This document shows positions 43,671 to 52,639 of a DNA stretch of 64,000 nt, piece by piece. The DNA is from Citrobacter sp. R56 (GTDB lineage: Bacteria > Pseudomonadota > Gammaproteobacteria > Enterobacterales > Enterobacteriaceae): contig NZ_CP069159.1 in NCBI RefSeq assembly GCF_016811995.1, positions 3,534,001 to 3,598,000 on the forward strand. Reading direction: 5' to 3'. Position 1 is the stretch's first letter; every line of letters begins with the position of its first letter. Made by a program: the position numbers and the translations under genes. Below the pieces are notes generated by a model, which made no database searches, was not told the origin of the DNA, and worked only from the letters and a program-made list of their open reading frames with translations.

Positions 43671-44774
43671 TTATATGACGATAAGGTCAGCATCTAACGC
43701 GCCAGCTTTATCAAGCGCTTGCAATATGGACATCAAATCGCTGGCGGTGGCACCCAGTTCATTCAACGATTTGACAATCTTGTCCAGCGACGTCCCTTCG
43801 GGCATCACGGTTATCCGTGATTGTCCTTCGGTCATGTTCACCGTAGAGCGGCGCACCTTCTCCGTGGTTCCCCCTGCCAGCGCATTCGGTTGACTGACCC
43901 GGGTATCTTCACTTATCGCCACCGTCAGATTGCCATGCGTGACCGCCGCCTTTTTCACATAGACGGTATCGCTCATCACCACGGTACCGGTACGACTGTT
44001 CAGGACAATGCGGGGGCGCTGGCGCCCTTCCTTCACCTGAATTTCTTCCAGCATCGCCAGGAAACTCACCCTGGCACTGGGGTCGCTCGGCGCCTTGACC
44101 CGCACCGAACCGGCGTTGTAGGCCGAGGCAATCCCACCACCAAACCGGGCGGTGATGGCCCCTTCGATATTGCGGGCCAGATTGAAGCTCGGCGTCTTCA
44201 GGTTCAGGCTGACATAAGCATTTCCGGTGGGGCTGGTAGGCACTGCTTTTTCCACCACCGCACCACCTGGAACCCTGCCGACGGTCGGCACATTCACCGT
44301 GACGCTGGAGCCATCGCTGCCTTCTGCAGAGGCGCCCCCAACGACCAGGTTGCCCTGCGCGAAGGCGTAGACTTCACCGTCCACACCGTAGAGGGGGGTC
44401 AACAGCAGCGTGCCTCCCCGCAGGCTCTTGGCATCCCCCACCGAGGAGACGGTGATGTCGATGACCTGGCCGGGCGAGGTAACATTGCTGATCTCAGCAT
44501 GGATCGACACCGCCGCGACGTTTTTGGTTTTGGCCTGGTCCTCTTCCTGGATCCCAAACTGGCGCAGCATGTTGCTCATGGATTGCGCCGTGAAGGTCAC
44601 CTGGTTGCGATCTCCTGAACCGTCCAGGCCGACGACCAGCCCGTAACCCACCAGCTGGTTTTTCCGCTCCCCGCCGATTTCAACCAGATTAAGCAGCGGT
44701 GTGGATTTGGTCTGCGCAAACGTGGGCAACAGGGCCAGCCAACATAACAACACTATGCGTATGCTCTGTCTCAT
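43671..44774 (-). CDS. flgI: Flagellar P-ring protein FlgI
   Basis: 367 residues. A signal peptide ends FAQT, followed by LNLVEIGGERKNQLVGYGLVVGLDGSGD and the C-terminal MPEGTSLDKIVKSLNELGATASDLMSILQALDKAG. Periplasmic ring around the rod, exported by Sec. It follows flgH by two bases. Confidence 0.96.
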   Translation of the reverse strand: MRQSIRIVLLCWLALLPTFAQTKSTPLLNLVEIGGERKNQLVGYGLVVGLDGSGDRNQVTFTAQSMSNMLRQFGIQEEDQAKTKNVAAVSIHAEISNVTSPGQVIDITVSSVGDAKSLRGGTLLLTPLYGVDGEVYAFAQGNLVVGGASAEGSDGSSVTVNVPTVGRVPGGAVVEKAVPTSPTGNAYVSLNLKTPSFNLARNIEGAITARFGGGIASAYNAGSVRVKAPSDPSARVSFLAMLEEIQVKEGRQRPRIVLNSRTGTVVMSDTVYVKKAAVTHGNLTVAISEDTRVSQPNALAGGTTEKVRRSTVNMTEGQSRITVMPEGTSLDKIVKSLNELGATASDLMSILQALDKAGALDADLIVI

Positions 44775-44776
44775 TT

Positions 44777-45460
44777 TCAGAATGGACTCAAAGGACTATA
44801 GAAAAACTTGGTCAGCCAACCCGGATTGTTGCTGTCGGACATGGTGCCCTCGCCGGAATAGCTGATACGGGCATCCGCCAGACGCTGGGAGGAGACACGG
44901 TTCAAGCCATCGATGTCCTCAACGCGCACCAGGCCACTCAGACGGATATACTCATCGCCCTGATTAAGCTTGAGCCACTTCTCGCCCCGCACATGCAGAT
45001 TGCCGTTAGGTAATACGCTGGCAACGACCACGGTGATTGCACCCTGCAACGAGTTCTTCTGGGAACTCTGCGCGCTGCCATCGAAGTCGCGATTCGCGTT
45101 GATACTCCCCTTGAAATTTTTAGGGCTAAACGAACTGCTGCTCGCATCGGCCCCCACAGAGACATCGCTGTTTTTGCCATAACTGGTGTCGGCCTGCTTA
45201 CTGGACGATGTTTTTTCATCCAGGGTGACTGTCAGCATATCGCCGACCCGGTAGGCGCGCCGGTCCTGAAACAGCGTCATCACGTAGCTACGGTTGTACA
45301 GGGTGCCCTGGCTCGCATAAGTGACCGGCTGAGGCGTCAGTTGAGGAGGCGCATAATTCTCCTCTTCCACCTGTTTTTTCGAGTCAAGGGAGGGCATAGT
45401 GCACCCCTGTATCAACAGCCCCATCATCACCACGGCGCACCATTTTGGCCAATTGCTCAT
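44777..45460 (-). CDS. flgH: Flagellar L-ring lipoprotein FlgH
   Basis: 227 residues. Lipoprotein signal with lipobox LIQGC (Cys20). The mature protein has the FlgH signatures LFQDRRAYRVGDMLTVTLDE and ANRDFDGSAQSSQKNSLQGAITV...LPNGNLHVRGEKWLKLN. Forms the outer-membrane ring. It lies eight bases after flgG. Confidence 0.96.
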   Translation of the reverse strand: MSNWPKWCAVVMMGLLIQGCTMPSLDSKKQVEEENYAPPQLTPQPVTYASQGTLYNRSYVMTLFQDRRAYRVGDMLTVTLDEKTSSSKQADTSYGKNSDVSVGADASSSSFSPKNFKGSINANRDFDGSAQSSQKNSLQGAITVVVASVLPNGNLHVRGEKWLKLNQGDEYIRLSGLVRVEDIDGLNRVSSQRLADARISYSGEGTMSDSNNPGWLTKFFYSPLSPF

Positions 45461-45468
45461 GTTATTCC

Positions 45469-46254
45469 TTACAGCATCCGGTTGAGGGTTTGCAGCATCT
45501 CATCGGCGGCTGTCATCACCTTGGCATTCATCTCATAGGCTCGCTGAGTGGCGATCATGTCGACCATTTCCTGCGCCACGTTAACGTTGGCGCCTTCCAG
45601 CGTCCCCTGCTTGATGATCCCAAAATAATCTTCGCCCGGAACACCTTCGTTGGGCGCGCCCGAGCCCTGAGTCTCGATGTAGAGGTTCCCACCGATAGGC
45701 TCCAGTCCGCCTGGGTTGATGAAACTAGCCAGCATGATGTTCCCCAACTCTTCCGGCTCGGCAGAACCCGCAACGACTGCCGACACGGTCCCGTCGGTGC
45801 CGATACTGATCCCCGTCGCATTCTCAGGGATCGTGATCTGTGGAATCAGGGGCAAGCCAGAGGCATTCACCAACATGCCATCGCTGTTGATATGGAACTG
45901 ACCATCACGCGAGTAAGCCGTGGTGCCGTCCGGCATCTCTATCTGAAAGAAACCCTTGCCGATAATGGACGCATCGGTTTCTGCCCCTGTGGTGAGGGCC
46001 GTCCCCTGCAAAAACATCTTTTGGGTGCCAATGACCTGAACACCCGTACCAATCTGCAAACCGTTCGGACGCTGGTTCTGAGAATCCATCTGCGCGCCCG
46101 CCTGGAACTGCTTCTGATAGAAGAGATCGTTGAATACCATTCGATCCTTCTTAAAGGCGATGGTGTTCACGTTGGCCAGGTTGTTGGAAATCGCCGTCAT
46201 TTTGGCGTCCTGGGCCGTCAGACCTGTCTGACTAACAAAAAGGGTACCTTGCAT
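45469..46254 (-). CDS. flgG: Distal rod protein FlgG
   Basis: 261 residues, the usual length. MQGTLFVSQTGLTAQDAKMTAISNNLANVNT at the N-terminus, the GTGVQVIGTQKMFLQG segment specific to FlgG, and the C-terminal LEGANVNVAQEMVDMIATQRAYEMNAKVM. No signal peptide (type III export). Starts 22 bases after flgF. Confidence 0.96.
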   Translation of the reverse strand: MQGTLFVSQTGLTAQDAKMTAISNNLANVNTIAFKKDRMVFNDLFYQKQFQAGAQMDSQNQRPNGLQIGTGVQVIGTQKMFLQGTALTTGAETDASIIGKGFFQIEMPDGTTAYSRDGQFHINSDGMLVNASGLPLIPQITIPENATGISIGTDGTVSAVVAGSAEPEELGNIMLASFINPGGLEPIGGNLYIETQGSGAPNEGVPGEDYFGIIKQGTLEGANVNVAQEMVDMIATQRAYEMNAKVMTAADEMLQTLNRML

Positions 46255-46276
46255 TACTTTCTCACTTAATTAGTTA

Positions 46277-47014
46277 TCAGGCGGGCCTGATGAGACGGGT
46301 CGACGCCTGGCTGAGCTCTTCTGCGGTTTTCATCATCTTCACCTGCAGTTCAAACTGCCGACTGGTGGTGAGGATGGCGACCATCTCTTCGACCGGATTG
46401 ACGTTACTGGCCTCGAGGAAACCGCTCGCGACCGCCACCGTATCATCCGCAGGCAGGGCGGCGGCGGCAGTCCGGGGACGGAAGAACCCTTCCGTGTCCT
46501 TGACCAGATTCGTCACTTCCGGCTTCACGCGTTTGAGCGTCGCCACTTCCAGCAACACCTCGCCCCCGGAATCGGGAACGACGCTGACCCGTCCCTGCTC
46601 GGTGATGCTGATCGACCGGTAATCGGGGATCTCAATCTGCTGACCATCCATATCGAGGACCGGGAATTGCCCCAGCATCAGGATGCCCTGCTCATTGATA
46701 TGCATGCTGCCAGCCCGGGTGTAGCGCTCCTGACCATTGACCTGTACGGCCAGCAGTCCCTCACCACGAATGCCGACATCCAGTTCATTGCCCGTGTGCT
46801 CAAGCACCCCGGGTGAAAACTTGCTCCCCACCCCCATCGGGACCGCGATATGGCGAGTGGAAAAGCCGTCGCCGCCCACGGCGTAGCTGTGGGCCCGCTC
46901 ATAATCGGCGCGAAACCCGGTGGTATTGACGTTGGCAAGGTTATTGGCGTGCACCTGCTGAGAGAGCATGCTGCGATTCGCCCCGCTCATGGCGGTGTAG
47001 ATCAGCTTATCCAT
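46277..47014 (-). CDS. flgF: Proximal rod protein FlgF
   Basis: 245 residues. MDKLIYTAMSGANRSMLSQQVHANNLANVNTTGFRADYERA is the rod-protein N-terminus. The C-terminus has LEASNVNPVEEMVAILTTSRQFELQVKMM. It overlaps the flgE stop by one base. Confidence 0.95.
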   Translation of the reverse strand: MDKLIYTAMSGANRSMLSQQVHANNLANVNTTGFRADYERAHSYAVGGDGFSTRHIAVPMGVGSKFSPGVLEHTGNELDVGIRGEGLLAVQVNGQERYTRAGSMHINEQGILMLGQFPVLDMDGQQIEIPDYRSISITEQGRVSVVPDSGGEVLLEVATLKRVKPEVTNLVKDTEGFFRPRTAAAALPADDTVAVASGFLEASNVNPVEEMVAILTTSRQFELQVKMMKTAEELSQASTRLIRPA

Positions 47015-48237
47015 CAGATGGCCTGCATCAGCACTTGATCAAGCTGGCTCTGTACCGCGATGGCCTTGGTGTTAGCCTGATAGTTACGCTGCACTTCCAT
47101 CATGTAGACCATTTCACCCGTGACGTTGGTAGAGGAGTTCTGCAACGACTGGGACTCAATGCCGCCATAAACCCCCGTGCCTGGCGTGCCGTACAGCGGC
47201 ATACCGGAGGTCGAGGTCTGGGTCCAACTGGTATTGTCTGCCACGGCGAGCGCTTCCGGGTTCGGGAACGTCGCCAGCACGATTTGCCCCTGCAGCATCG
47301 TTTCACCGTTAGAGTAGGTCGCATAAATATTGCCGTACTCATCGACCGTCACACCGGTCTGCTCGCCCGACGGATAACCGTTGGAGGAGTTCAATTGGTT
47401 ACTGAACGGCGCCGCATATTGGGTGGTTTCGCTCAGATCGACATCGATGGTCAGCGTGTTGGCGCCCTCAAGCAGAGGATCGCCAGCAGGAATACTCAGG
47501 GTAAAATTGCCGCCGGAAACCAGGTTGCCGTTCGCGTCGAACTGCAGGGTTTGTGGCCCGGCAGGCGTACAAAAGTTATTCGCATCCTGACCATCCACAT
47601 AGACCTGCACTTCCCAGGTACCGTCCGCCGTCTTGGTATAGTACTGAGAGACGGTGTGCTGGTTGCCCATTGAGTCATAGACCACCGTCGAGTTGGTGCT
47701 GTGATAACTGTTAGGATCGGAAGGGTCGAAAGTGGTGGTCGCACGGTCGATCGGCTCTGCACTCTGATCCAGGTTCATCCCCAGATCCACTTCGCTGGTT
47801 GACTGGGGAGGCATTGAGCCGTTATCCAGCTGCAGATCGTCCAACTGACCGGTCATCACGTTGCCGTTTTCATCGACCGGGTAGCCCTGTACCCGGTTGC
47901 CGTTGCTGTCGACGATGTAGCCGTCTTCATCCTGATGGAAGTTACCCGCGCGGGTGTAATAGACCTGACCGTCGCTCCCCTGGGTGATGAAGAATCCATC
48001 CCCGGTAATCGCCATGTCGAGGTCGCGCCCGGTGAAGGTCGTGGTCCCCAGTGCGGAAAAGTTTTGGGTGGTATAGCCCGACGATACCCCCGCAGCCTGA
48101 CCTCCCGCGTAAAGTGCCGAGAAGGTGGTGGTGGATTCCATGTAGCCCACGGTTGCGGCGTTGGCGATATCCATGCTGATGGTGTTCAGGCTCTGGCTGG
48201 CGGCATTCAGACCGCTTACCGAGATTGCATAACTCAT
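47014..48237 (-). CDS. flgE: Hook protein FlgE
   Basis: 407 residues. N-terminal SVSGLNAASQSLNTISMDIANAATVGY, a long variable surface domain and the C-terminal SLQNSSTNVTGEMVYMMEVQRNYQANTKAI. Builds the universal joint. Acidic and Ser/Thr/Asn-rich in the middle. The start overlaps the flgD stop (ATGA). Confidence 0.96.
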   Translation of the reverse strand: MSYAISVSGLNAASQSLNTISMDIANAATVGYMESTTTFSALYAGGQAAGVSSGYTTQNFSALGTTTFTGRDLDMAITGDGFFITQGSDGQVYYTRAGNFHQDEDGYIVDSNGNRVQGYPVDENGNVMTGQLDDLQLDNGSMPPQSTSEVDLGMNLDQSAEPIDRATTTFDPSDPNSYHSTNSTVVYDSMGNQHTVSQYYTKTADGTWEVQVYVDGQDANNFCTPAGPQTLQFDANGNLVSGGNFTLSIPAGDPLLEGANTLTIDVDLSETTQYAAPFSNQLNSSNGYPSGEQTGVTVDEYGNIYATYSNGETMLQGQIVLATFPNPEALAVADNTSWTQTSTSGMPLYGTPGTGVYGGIESQSLQNSSTNVTGEMVYMMEVQRNYQANTKAIAVQSQLDQVLMQAI

Positions 48238-49085
48238 AGTCTTTTACCCTCTGTCGTTTCGTCTCCACCTTGCGTGGGAGGAGCGCTAATCTTCGAAATA
48301 TCAAACAACGGCACCATGCCGACACCCTCAACATCCAGCATTAAGCCTTCCTGACCCTTGAGGGTCACGGAGTTCACGACGCCACTGAAATAGGTCGGTG
48401 TAGTGCTAATTTCATCGCCGATCACCGTCTCGGCTTCGATACGGTACTCACCTTCGGGCAGGCCCAGAACGTTGCCATCCAGCACAAATGCTTTCTCGCC
48501 AGCCGTCTGTGGCCCCAACGTGACGGTGCCGACTTCCGCATCAAACTCGTCATAAATTCGGATGCTAACGTTGTCGTAATCCTTATCCAGCACCAGTTCC
48601 CCTTCCAGCAGGGTATCGGGACCGAGGGTCACGGTGTCATCAGGCGCCGTGACCGTGTTGCCGATCAACTGCTCCGTCGAGACCACCAGGTTGTTTTCTG
48701 CCACCGCGTAGAGCGCGTTCATCGTCATTCGCATGTATTCCATGCTGGTCACCTGGGCGAACATCGCCATCTGGGTAACGAACTCGGTACTGTCGACGGG
48801 GTTAGTGGGGTCCTGATAGGTCAACTGCGCCAGCATCAGGTCGACGAAGACGTTCGCCACCTGAGGCGGTTGGGTCGCCTCCTCCGAGCCAGAACCCTCC
48901 GTTGGTTGCTCAGGATCTTCCGGGGTGGATTCCGTTACGGCGGCGGTCGGCGGTGTTGTGGCGGCCTGGGCACCAGGCGCGCTCATGGGGGCAACCATGC
49001 CGTTGACCTGCGACAGCATGTTCTGAGCGCCCGGCAAGCGATTACCCGGATACGTATTCACAGGGTTGAAACCCGCCAGATTCAT
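48234..49085 (-). CDS. flgD: Hook cap protein FlgD
   Basis: 283 residues, longer than E. coli FlgD (231) because of a Pro/Thr/Glu-rich N-terminal stretch (25-75). The core motif VFVDLMLAQLTYQDPTNPVDSTEFVTQMAMF and the C-terminal beta-sandwich (VSIRIYDEFDAEVGTVTLGPQTAGEKAFVLDG) identify it. Scaffolds hook assembly. It overlaps flgC by one base. Confidence 0.94.
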   Translation of the reverse strand: MNLAGFNPVNTYPGNRLPGAQNMLSQVNGMVAPMSAPGAQAATTPPTAAVTESTPEDPEQPTEGSGSEEATQPPQVANVFVDLMLAQLTYQDPTNPVDSTEFVTQMAMFAQVTSMEYMRMTMNALYAVAENNLVVSTEQLIGNTVTAPDDTVTLGPDTLLEGELVLDKDYDNVSIRIYDEFDAEVGTVTLGPQTAGEKAFVLDGNVLGLPEGEYRIEAETVIGDEISTTPTYFSGVVNSVTLKGQEGLMLDVEGVGMVPLFDISKISAPPTQGGDETTEGKRL

Positions 49086-49516
49086 CAGACCCTATCTCCC
49101 AGACGCAGCAGGCTTTGTTGCATGCTCTTAGCCTGATTCAGCATCTCCACATTGGCTTCGTAGTTACGCGAGGCGGCAAGCATGTCGGCCATCTCCTCCA
49201 CCACATTGACGTTGGAGTAGTAGACATAGCCCTCGGCGTCTGCCAACGGATTATCCGGCTCGTGACGCTTTTGTACGGGCTGATCCGTCTGGACTATTCC
49301 CTGAACCCCGACGCCGGCTGAGGCGGCGCGCTCGGTGACATTCAACGTGGGATCGTTGTAAATCGTGCTAAACACGGGCTTCAGGGAGCGATAAGCCCCG
49401 GCTTCGCTGCCGCTGACTGAGTCGGCATTGGCCAGGTTGCTCGAAATGGTATTGAGCCTCAGGCTGTTCGCGTTGATGGCCGTACCCGCAATATCGTAAA
49501 TTTTTCCGAAGGACAT
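49085..49516 (-). CDS. flgC: Proximal rod protein FlgC
   Basis: 143 residues. MSFGKIYDIAGTAINANSLRLNTISSNLANAD at the N-terminus and YVYYSNVNVVEEMADMLAASRNYEANVEMLN at the C-terminus, at normal length. Second gene of the operon, 41 bases after flgB. Confidence 0.96.
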   Translation of the reverse strand: MSFGKIYDIAGTAINANSLRLNTISSNLANADSVSGSEAGAYRSLKPVFSTIYNDPTLNVTERAASAGVGVQGIVQTDQPVQKRHEPDNPLADAEGYVYYSNVNVVEEMADMLAASRNYEANVEMLNQAKSMQQSLLRLGDRV

Positions 49517-49557
49517 GGCGTGTTTCTGTCTCGTCTTATCTGTTTAATGTTGAATGA

Positions 49558-49944
49558 TTATTTGCCGTCGATGGCCGTCGCGAGCCCGTTAAACTTGCTG
49601 TTGAGGAACTCCAGACTGGTCTGGAAATCCATCGCATTCTCGGCAACCCTCGCCTGTTCGATACCCGCTTCTACCGTATTGCCATCACGGCTCACCTGAT
49701 AAGGCTGGCGGTATTTCAGGTTCATTCCGGTCTGAGTCATGCTCATTGCCGGGATAGGGGCGACGATGTCATCCGGGGAAGAACCCTGTCCCTCGGGGAC
49801 GGCGAGTCGAAACTCGAGATCCCGTGCCGCGTAGTTGGGGGTATCAGCATTGGCTAGATTACTGGCCAGGACCCTGCTACGCTCGACGCGAAAATCGAGC
49901 GCCTCGGGATGAATGCCAAGCGCTTTTTCGAAGCTAATTCCCAT
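49558..49944 (-). CDS. flgB: Proximal rod protein FlgB
   Basis: 128 residues. EALDFRVERSRVLASNLANADTPNYAARDLEFR is the FlgB signature. First gene of the flgBCDEFGHIJKL operon, with GGAGGAGG just before the ATG and a sigma-54-type promoter about 50 bases upstream. Its start is only 28 bases from the divergent flgA start. Confidence 0.96.
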   Translation of the reverse strand: MGISFEKALGIHPEALDFRVERSRVLASNLANADTPNYAARDLEFRLAVPEGQGSSPDDIVAPIPAMSMTQTGMNLKYRQPYQVSRDGNTVEAGIEQARVAENAMDFQTSLEFLNSKFNGLATAIDGK

Positions 49945-49972
49945 CCATCCTCCTCCTTACAGTTCAGTAGAG

Positions 49973-50860
49973 ATGAAACGACATACGCACTTAGCAATAA
50001 TCGGGCCAACATTTAATTTTTGTCGCACCCGTCGTCGGGTTGCACAATTTCCCCCACGGCTGACGGGACTTTTTCTCGCCGCTGCGTTATTGCTGATCGG
50101 TGGGAAGAGCCTTGCTTCGACAGCATTGCCAGCACACCCCGCGCCTGTCGATTCGACCGCCCGGAAGACCGCGCCGACGCCCGGCGTCGATCCCAATGCC
50201 CTGAAGCAATTTGTTCGCGATTACTGGCAACAGCGCTTTACCCAGCATGCACAGCGCGTCAACTGGCGTGATTACCACTGGCAAAGCGAGATCAGTATCC
50301 CGGAGGCGGTCAGTAAACTTCCTCCCTGTCGTCAGCCATACCGGGTCGAAGACTCTCAGGTGAAGTTCCCCGTCGGCCGACACTCCCTGCGTTTGCGCTG
50401 CCCGGACTCCCCTGGCTGGGTCATTACGACCCGCAGCCAAATCTCCGTCCTGATGCCCGTCGTCGTTGCGCGGGTGGCGACTGGTCAAGAGCACTATCTG
50501 CAGGCAAACGACCTGGCCGTTACCCAGGTTCTGCTCACGCCCCAGATGGACGATGTGTTGACCGACCCGGCCCAGGCCATTGGACGTCGCCCCCAGCGAT
50601 CGCTTCGGGCAGGCCAGCCCGTGCGTAACCGGATGCTTGAAGCGGCGCTGTTGGTACGCAAAGGCGACAAGGTGAGTCTGACGCTGGCAGAAGGTGAGAT
50701 GTCCATTTCCATGCAGGGTACTGCCCTGCAGGACGGACAGAAGGGGGAAACCATCAGCATTAAAAACGAAAAAAGCGGAAAGGTTATTTCCGCTTCGGTC
50801 TCTGGTCCTGGTCAGTTGCTGATCGTCAATGAAACACCGAAGGTGAACCCTAAAGAATAA
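49973..50860 (+). CDS. flgA: P-ring assembly chaperone FlgA
   Basis: 295 residues from ATG 49973. A long basic N-region precedes a hydrophobic signal core (LFLAAALLLIGGKSLAST). The periplasmic part contains the SAF/FlgA domain (SVLMPVVVARVATGQEHYLQANDLAV...RSLRAGQPVRNRMLE...KVSLTLAEGEMSISMQGTALQDGQKGETI). It helps polymerise FlgI. The start is weak (no good ribosome binding site) and the n-region of about 30 residues is unusually long, but no later ATG precedes the signal core. Confidence 0.9.
   Translation: MKRHTHLAIIGPTFNFCRTRRRVAQFPPRLTGLFLAAALLLIGGKSLASTALPAHPAPVDSTARKTAPTPGVDPNALKQFVRDYWQQRFTQHAQRVNWRDYHWQSEISIPEAVSKLPPCRQPYRVEDSQVKFPVGRHSLRLRCPDSPGWVITTRSQISVLMPVVVARVATGQEHYLQANDLAVTQVLLTPQMDDVLTDPAQAIGRRPQRSLRAGQPVRNRMLEAALLVRKGDKVSLTLAEGEMSISMQGTALQDGQKGETISIKNEKSGKVISASVSGPGQLLIVNETPKVNPKE
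49993..50010 (-). promoter_or_regulatory. Sigma-54-type promoter of the flgB operon
   Basis: Minus strand TTGGCCCGATTATTGCT: GG and GC ten bases apart, one mismatch to the consensus TTGGCACG-N4-TTGCT. It lies inside the 5' coding part assigned to flgA. Confidence 0.78.
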
Positions 50861-50861
50861 A

Positions 50862-50879
50862 ACGGCATGTTTATTGCTT
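50862..50879 (+). promoter_or_regulatory. Sigma-54-like promoter upstream of maf
   Basis: ACGGCATGTTTATTGCTT: GG and GC ten bases apart, with TTGCT intact and GGCATG in place of GGCACG. It sits in the gap between flgA and maf, about 70 bases before the maf ATG. Confidence 0.65.
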
Positions 50880-50947
50880 GTCCCATCGCCCACTCGTCGT
50901 CGGGTGAGTCCCCACGGGGAGCGCTGTTTTAAAGAGAGCAATAAACG

Positions 50948-52228
50948 ATGTCTGACGCATGCCTGACCCAACATCTCGCCATCATCGCCAGCCGCTGGCC
51001 CGCGCTGGCCACAATACTTAGCCAGACGCCGCCACTGTCCTCGGCAAGCATAATGGAAGGGCATTGCGGAACCCTGCTGGTCGACGGCATCCAACTGACC
51101 AGTCGCCACGACCGGATAAGCGAAGCGCAGCAGCAGGCGAATAGCCTGCCCGTAAAGCCGCATCTCAATGTCTATGGCGTCGGGCTTGGCTGCCTGCCGC
51201 GCATCCTGCTGCAGCGTCCCACGTTGACACAGCTCAATGTCTTCATCATGAACCGCGCGCTGTTCCTGCTGACCCTGACTCTGCTGGAAAACCAGGACTG
51301 GCTTCAGGATCCCAGAGTCTGCCTGGCGTTGGCCGCCGACGAAAACGAGATTCGCCTGCCCTTCTTTGCCTTACCTGGCGAGCTACGCCTGGCGGAAGAC
51401 GCGGCAAGCGGAATACGTGACCGCCTGATCAGGGAAATTACACTTCCCCATACTAATCGTCGTTACGAGCAACATCTCCCTGCGCTGCGACAACGGCTTG
51501 CCGACAACCGTCACCTGCTCAAGCGAGACGGTGATGCGGCCTCGCTCTTCGCCAGCGCGCCGGGTCGCCAGGCGTTCGTTATCGGGGCTGGCCCCACCCT
51601 GAAGTCACATCTGCCCCGCTTACAGGCGCTGCAGTGCCAGCCGGAACGACCGCTGCTGATCGCCGTCGACACCGCCTGCCGCGCCCTGTTTGCGCACGGC
51701 ATCCAGCCAGACTGGGTGGTTTCCATCGACCACCTGATTGATGGAGAGAAACTTCCGCCCGCAGACTGCGGGCTGGTGTACTTCCCGCTGGTGCCCACCG
51801 GAACGTTGACGGCCTGGCGCGGAAAACGCCTGGCCGCCTATTCCAGCAGCCCCCTTTATCAACCGCAGCGTAAATCGCAGCCAAAGGCGCTGCTCTATTC
51901 GGGAGGAAGCGTCATTCATCCCGCCGTCGATCTCGCGGTGCAGATGGGCTGTCTGGACGTTATCCTGCTCGGTGCAGACTTTGCCTTTCCAGGCGGAGAA
52001 ACCCATACGGGCTGGGCAGTCGGCGCTCTGAATACCACTATTGAACAGGCAAAACACTGGGTGCTGAATGGGCATGATCAGCGCATTCGTACCAACATCA
52101 GTTTTACTGGCTATCGTATTCAGCTTGAACGCTATATTGCCGCGCATCCCGAGGTTTGCTTCTGGAACGGCAGTCGGGAAGGCGCCAGGATTGCGGATTG
52201 CCGTTATCATCCGGAGTTCACCTCATGA
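50948..52228 (+). CDS. maf: Maf-type motility accessory factor (DUF115) glycosyltransferase
   Basis: 426 residues. Contains the DUF115/MptE-like core: FVIGAGPTLKSHLPRLQ (about 210-225), LIAVDTACRALFAHGIQPDWVVSID, and VILLGADFAFPGGETHTG. Maf proteins are required to attach nonulosonic acids (pseudaminate or legionaminate) to Ser/Thr of flagellin before export. Shorter than Campylobacter Maf (over 600 residues), missing the large N-terminal extension. AAGAGAGC precedes the ATG. The gene lies 19 kb from the sugar operon and shares its sigma-54-type promoter pattern. Confidence 0.85.
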   Translation: MSDACLTQHLAIIASRWPALATILSQTPPLSSASIMEGHCGTLLVDGIQLTSRHDRISEAQQQANSLPVKPHLNVYGVGLGCLPRILLQRPTLTQLNVFIMNRALFLLTLTLLENQDWLQDPRVCLALAADENEIRLPFFALPGELRLAEDAASGIRDRLIREITLPHTNRRYEQHLPALRQRLADNRHLLKRDGDAASLFASAPGRQAFVIGAGPTLKSHLPRLQALQCQPERPLLIAVDTACRALFAHGIQPDWVVSIDHLIDGEKLPPADCGLVYFPLVPTGTLTAWRGKRLAAYSSSPLYQPQRKSQPKALLYSGGSVIHPAVDLAVQMGCLDVILLGADFAFPGGETHTGWAVGALNTTIEQAKHWVLNGHDQRIRTNISFTGYRIQLERYIAAHPEVCFWNGSREGARIADCRYHPEFTS

Positions 52229-52491
52229 CGATCGCCTCACAGCTCACGCATCTTGCGCAGCAGTTCCGCCTGGGGATGTCTCTGGATGCGGCAATGGCGC
52301 TTCCGCCCCTGATGAAATCGTTACTTCCTCTGATCCCTTCGCTTTCGCCAACGGCGCAGCGCCAGTTACCGCAGATAATGTCAGCGATCCTGGCCTGTCA
52401 GGAACGCGAAGACTGGCTGGGTCTTGCCGACTGGCTGGAATATGAATTGCTCCACGTGCTGTCTGACCCAACGCCGCGCCATGGCGAATGA
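52225..52491 (+). CDS. Small unknown protein coupled to maf
   Basis: 88 residues from ATG 52225, overlapping the maf stop (ATGA), so translation is coupled. Helical and leucine-rich (SQLTHLAQQFRLGMSLDAAM, SAILACQEREDWLGLADWLE), no signal peptide or membrane helix. I do not recognise a family. Coupling suggests a partner of Maf or a flagellin-glycosylation accessory protein. Confidence 0.7.
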   Translation: MTIASQLTHLAQQFRLGMSLDAAMALPPLMKSLLPLIPSLSPTAQRQLPQIMSAILACQEREDWLGLADWLEYELLHVLSDPTPRHGE

Positions 52492-52639
52492 GACATTGAA
52501 TATTTTTCGTAAAAAATGCGATCATGGCTAAAGTCTGGCCGTAAAACGGTCGCTTATCTGTCTTAACCAGAGTGCCAGGTTGGTTCTGTCGAGGCCAACC
52601 AGCATACCGTTTCGTCAGCTTGTTCAGAGTGGCTTGATT

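Noticed and set aside
50869-50946. GTTTATTGCT / AGCAATAAAC inverted repeat enclosing the maf leader, considered as a riboswitch-like structure
   Set aside because: The left arm overlaps the -12 element of the sigma-54-like promoter, so it would not be in the RNA from that promoter.
50087-51163. 358-codon minus-strand frame across flgA and maf
   Set aside because: Crosses two supported genes on the other strand and has no family features.
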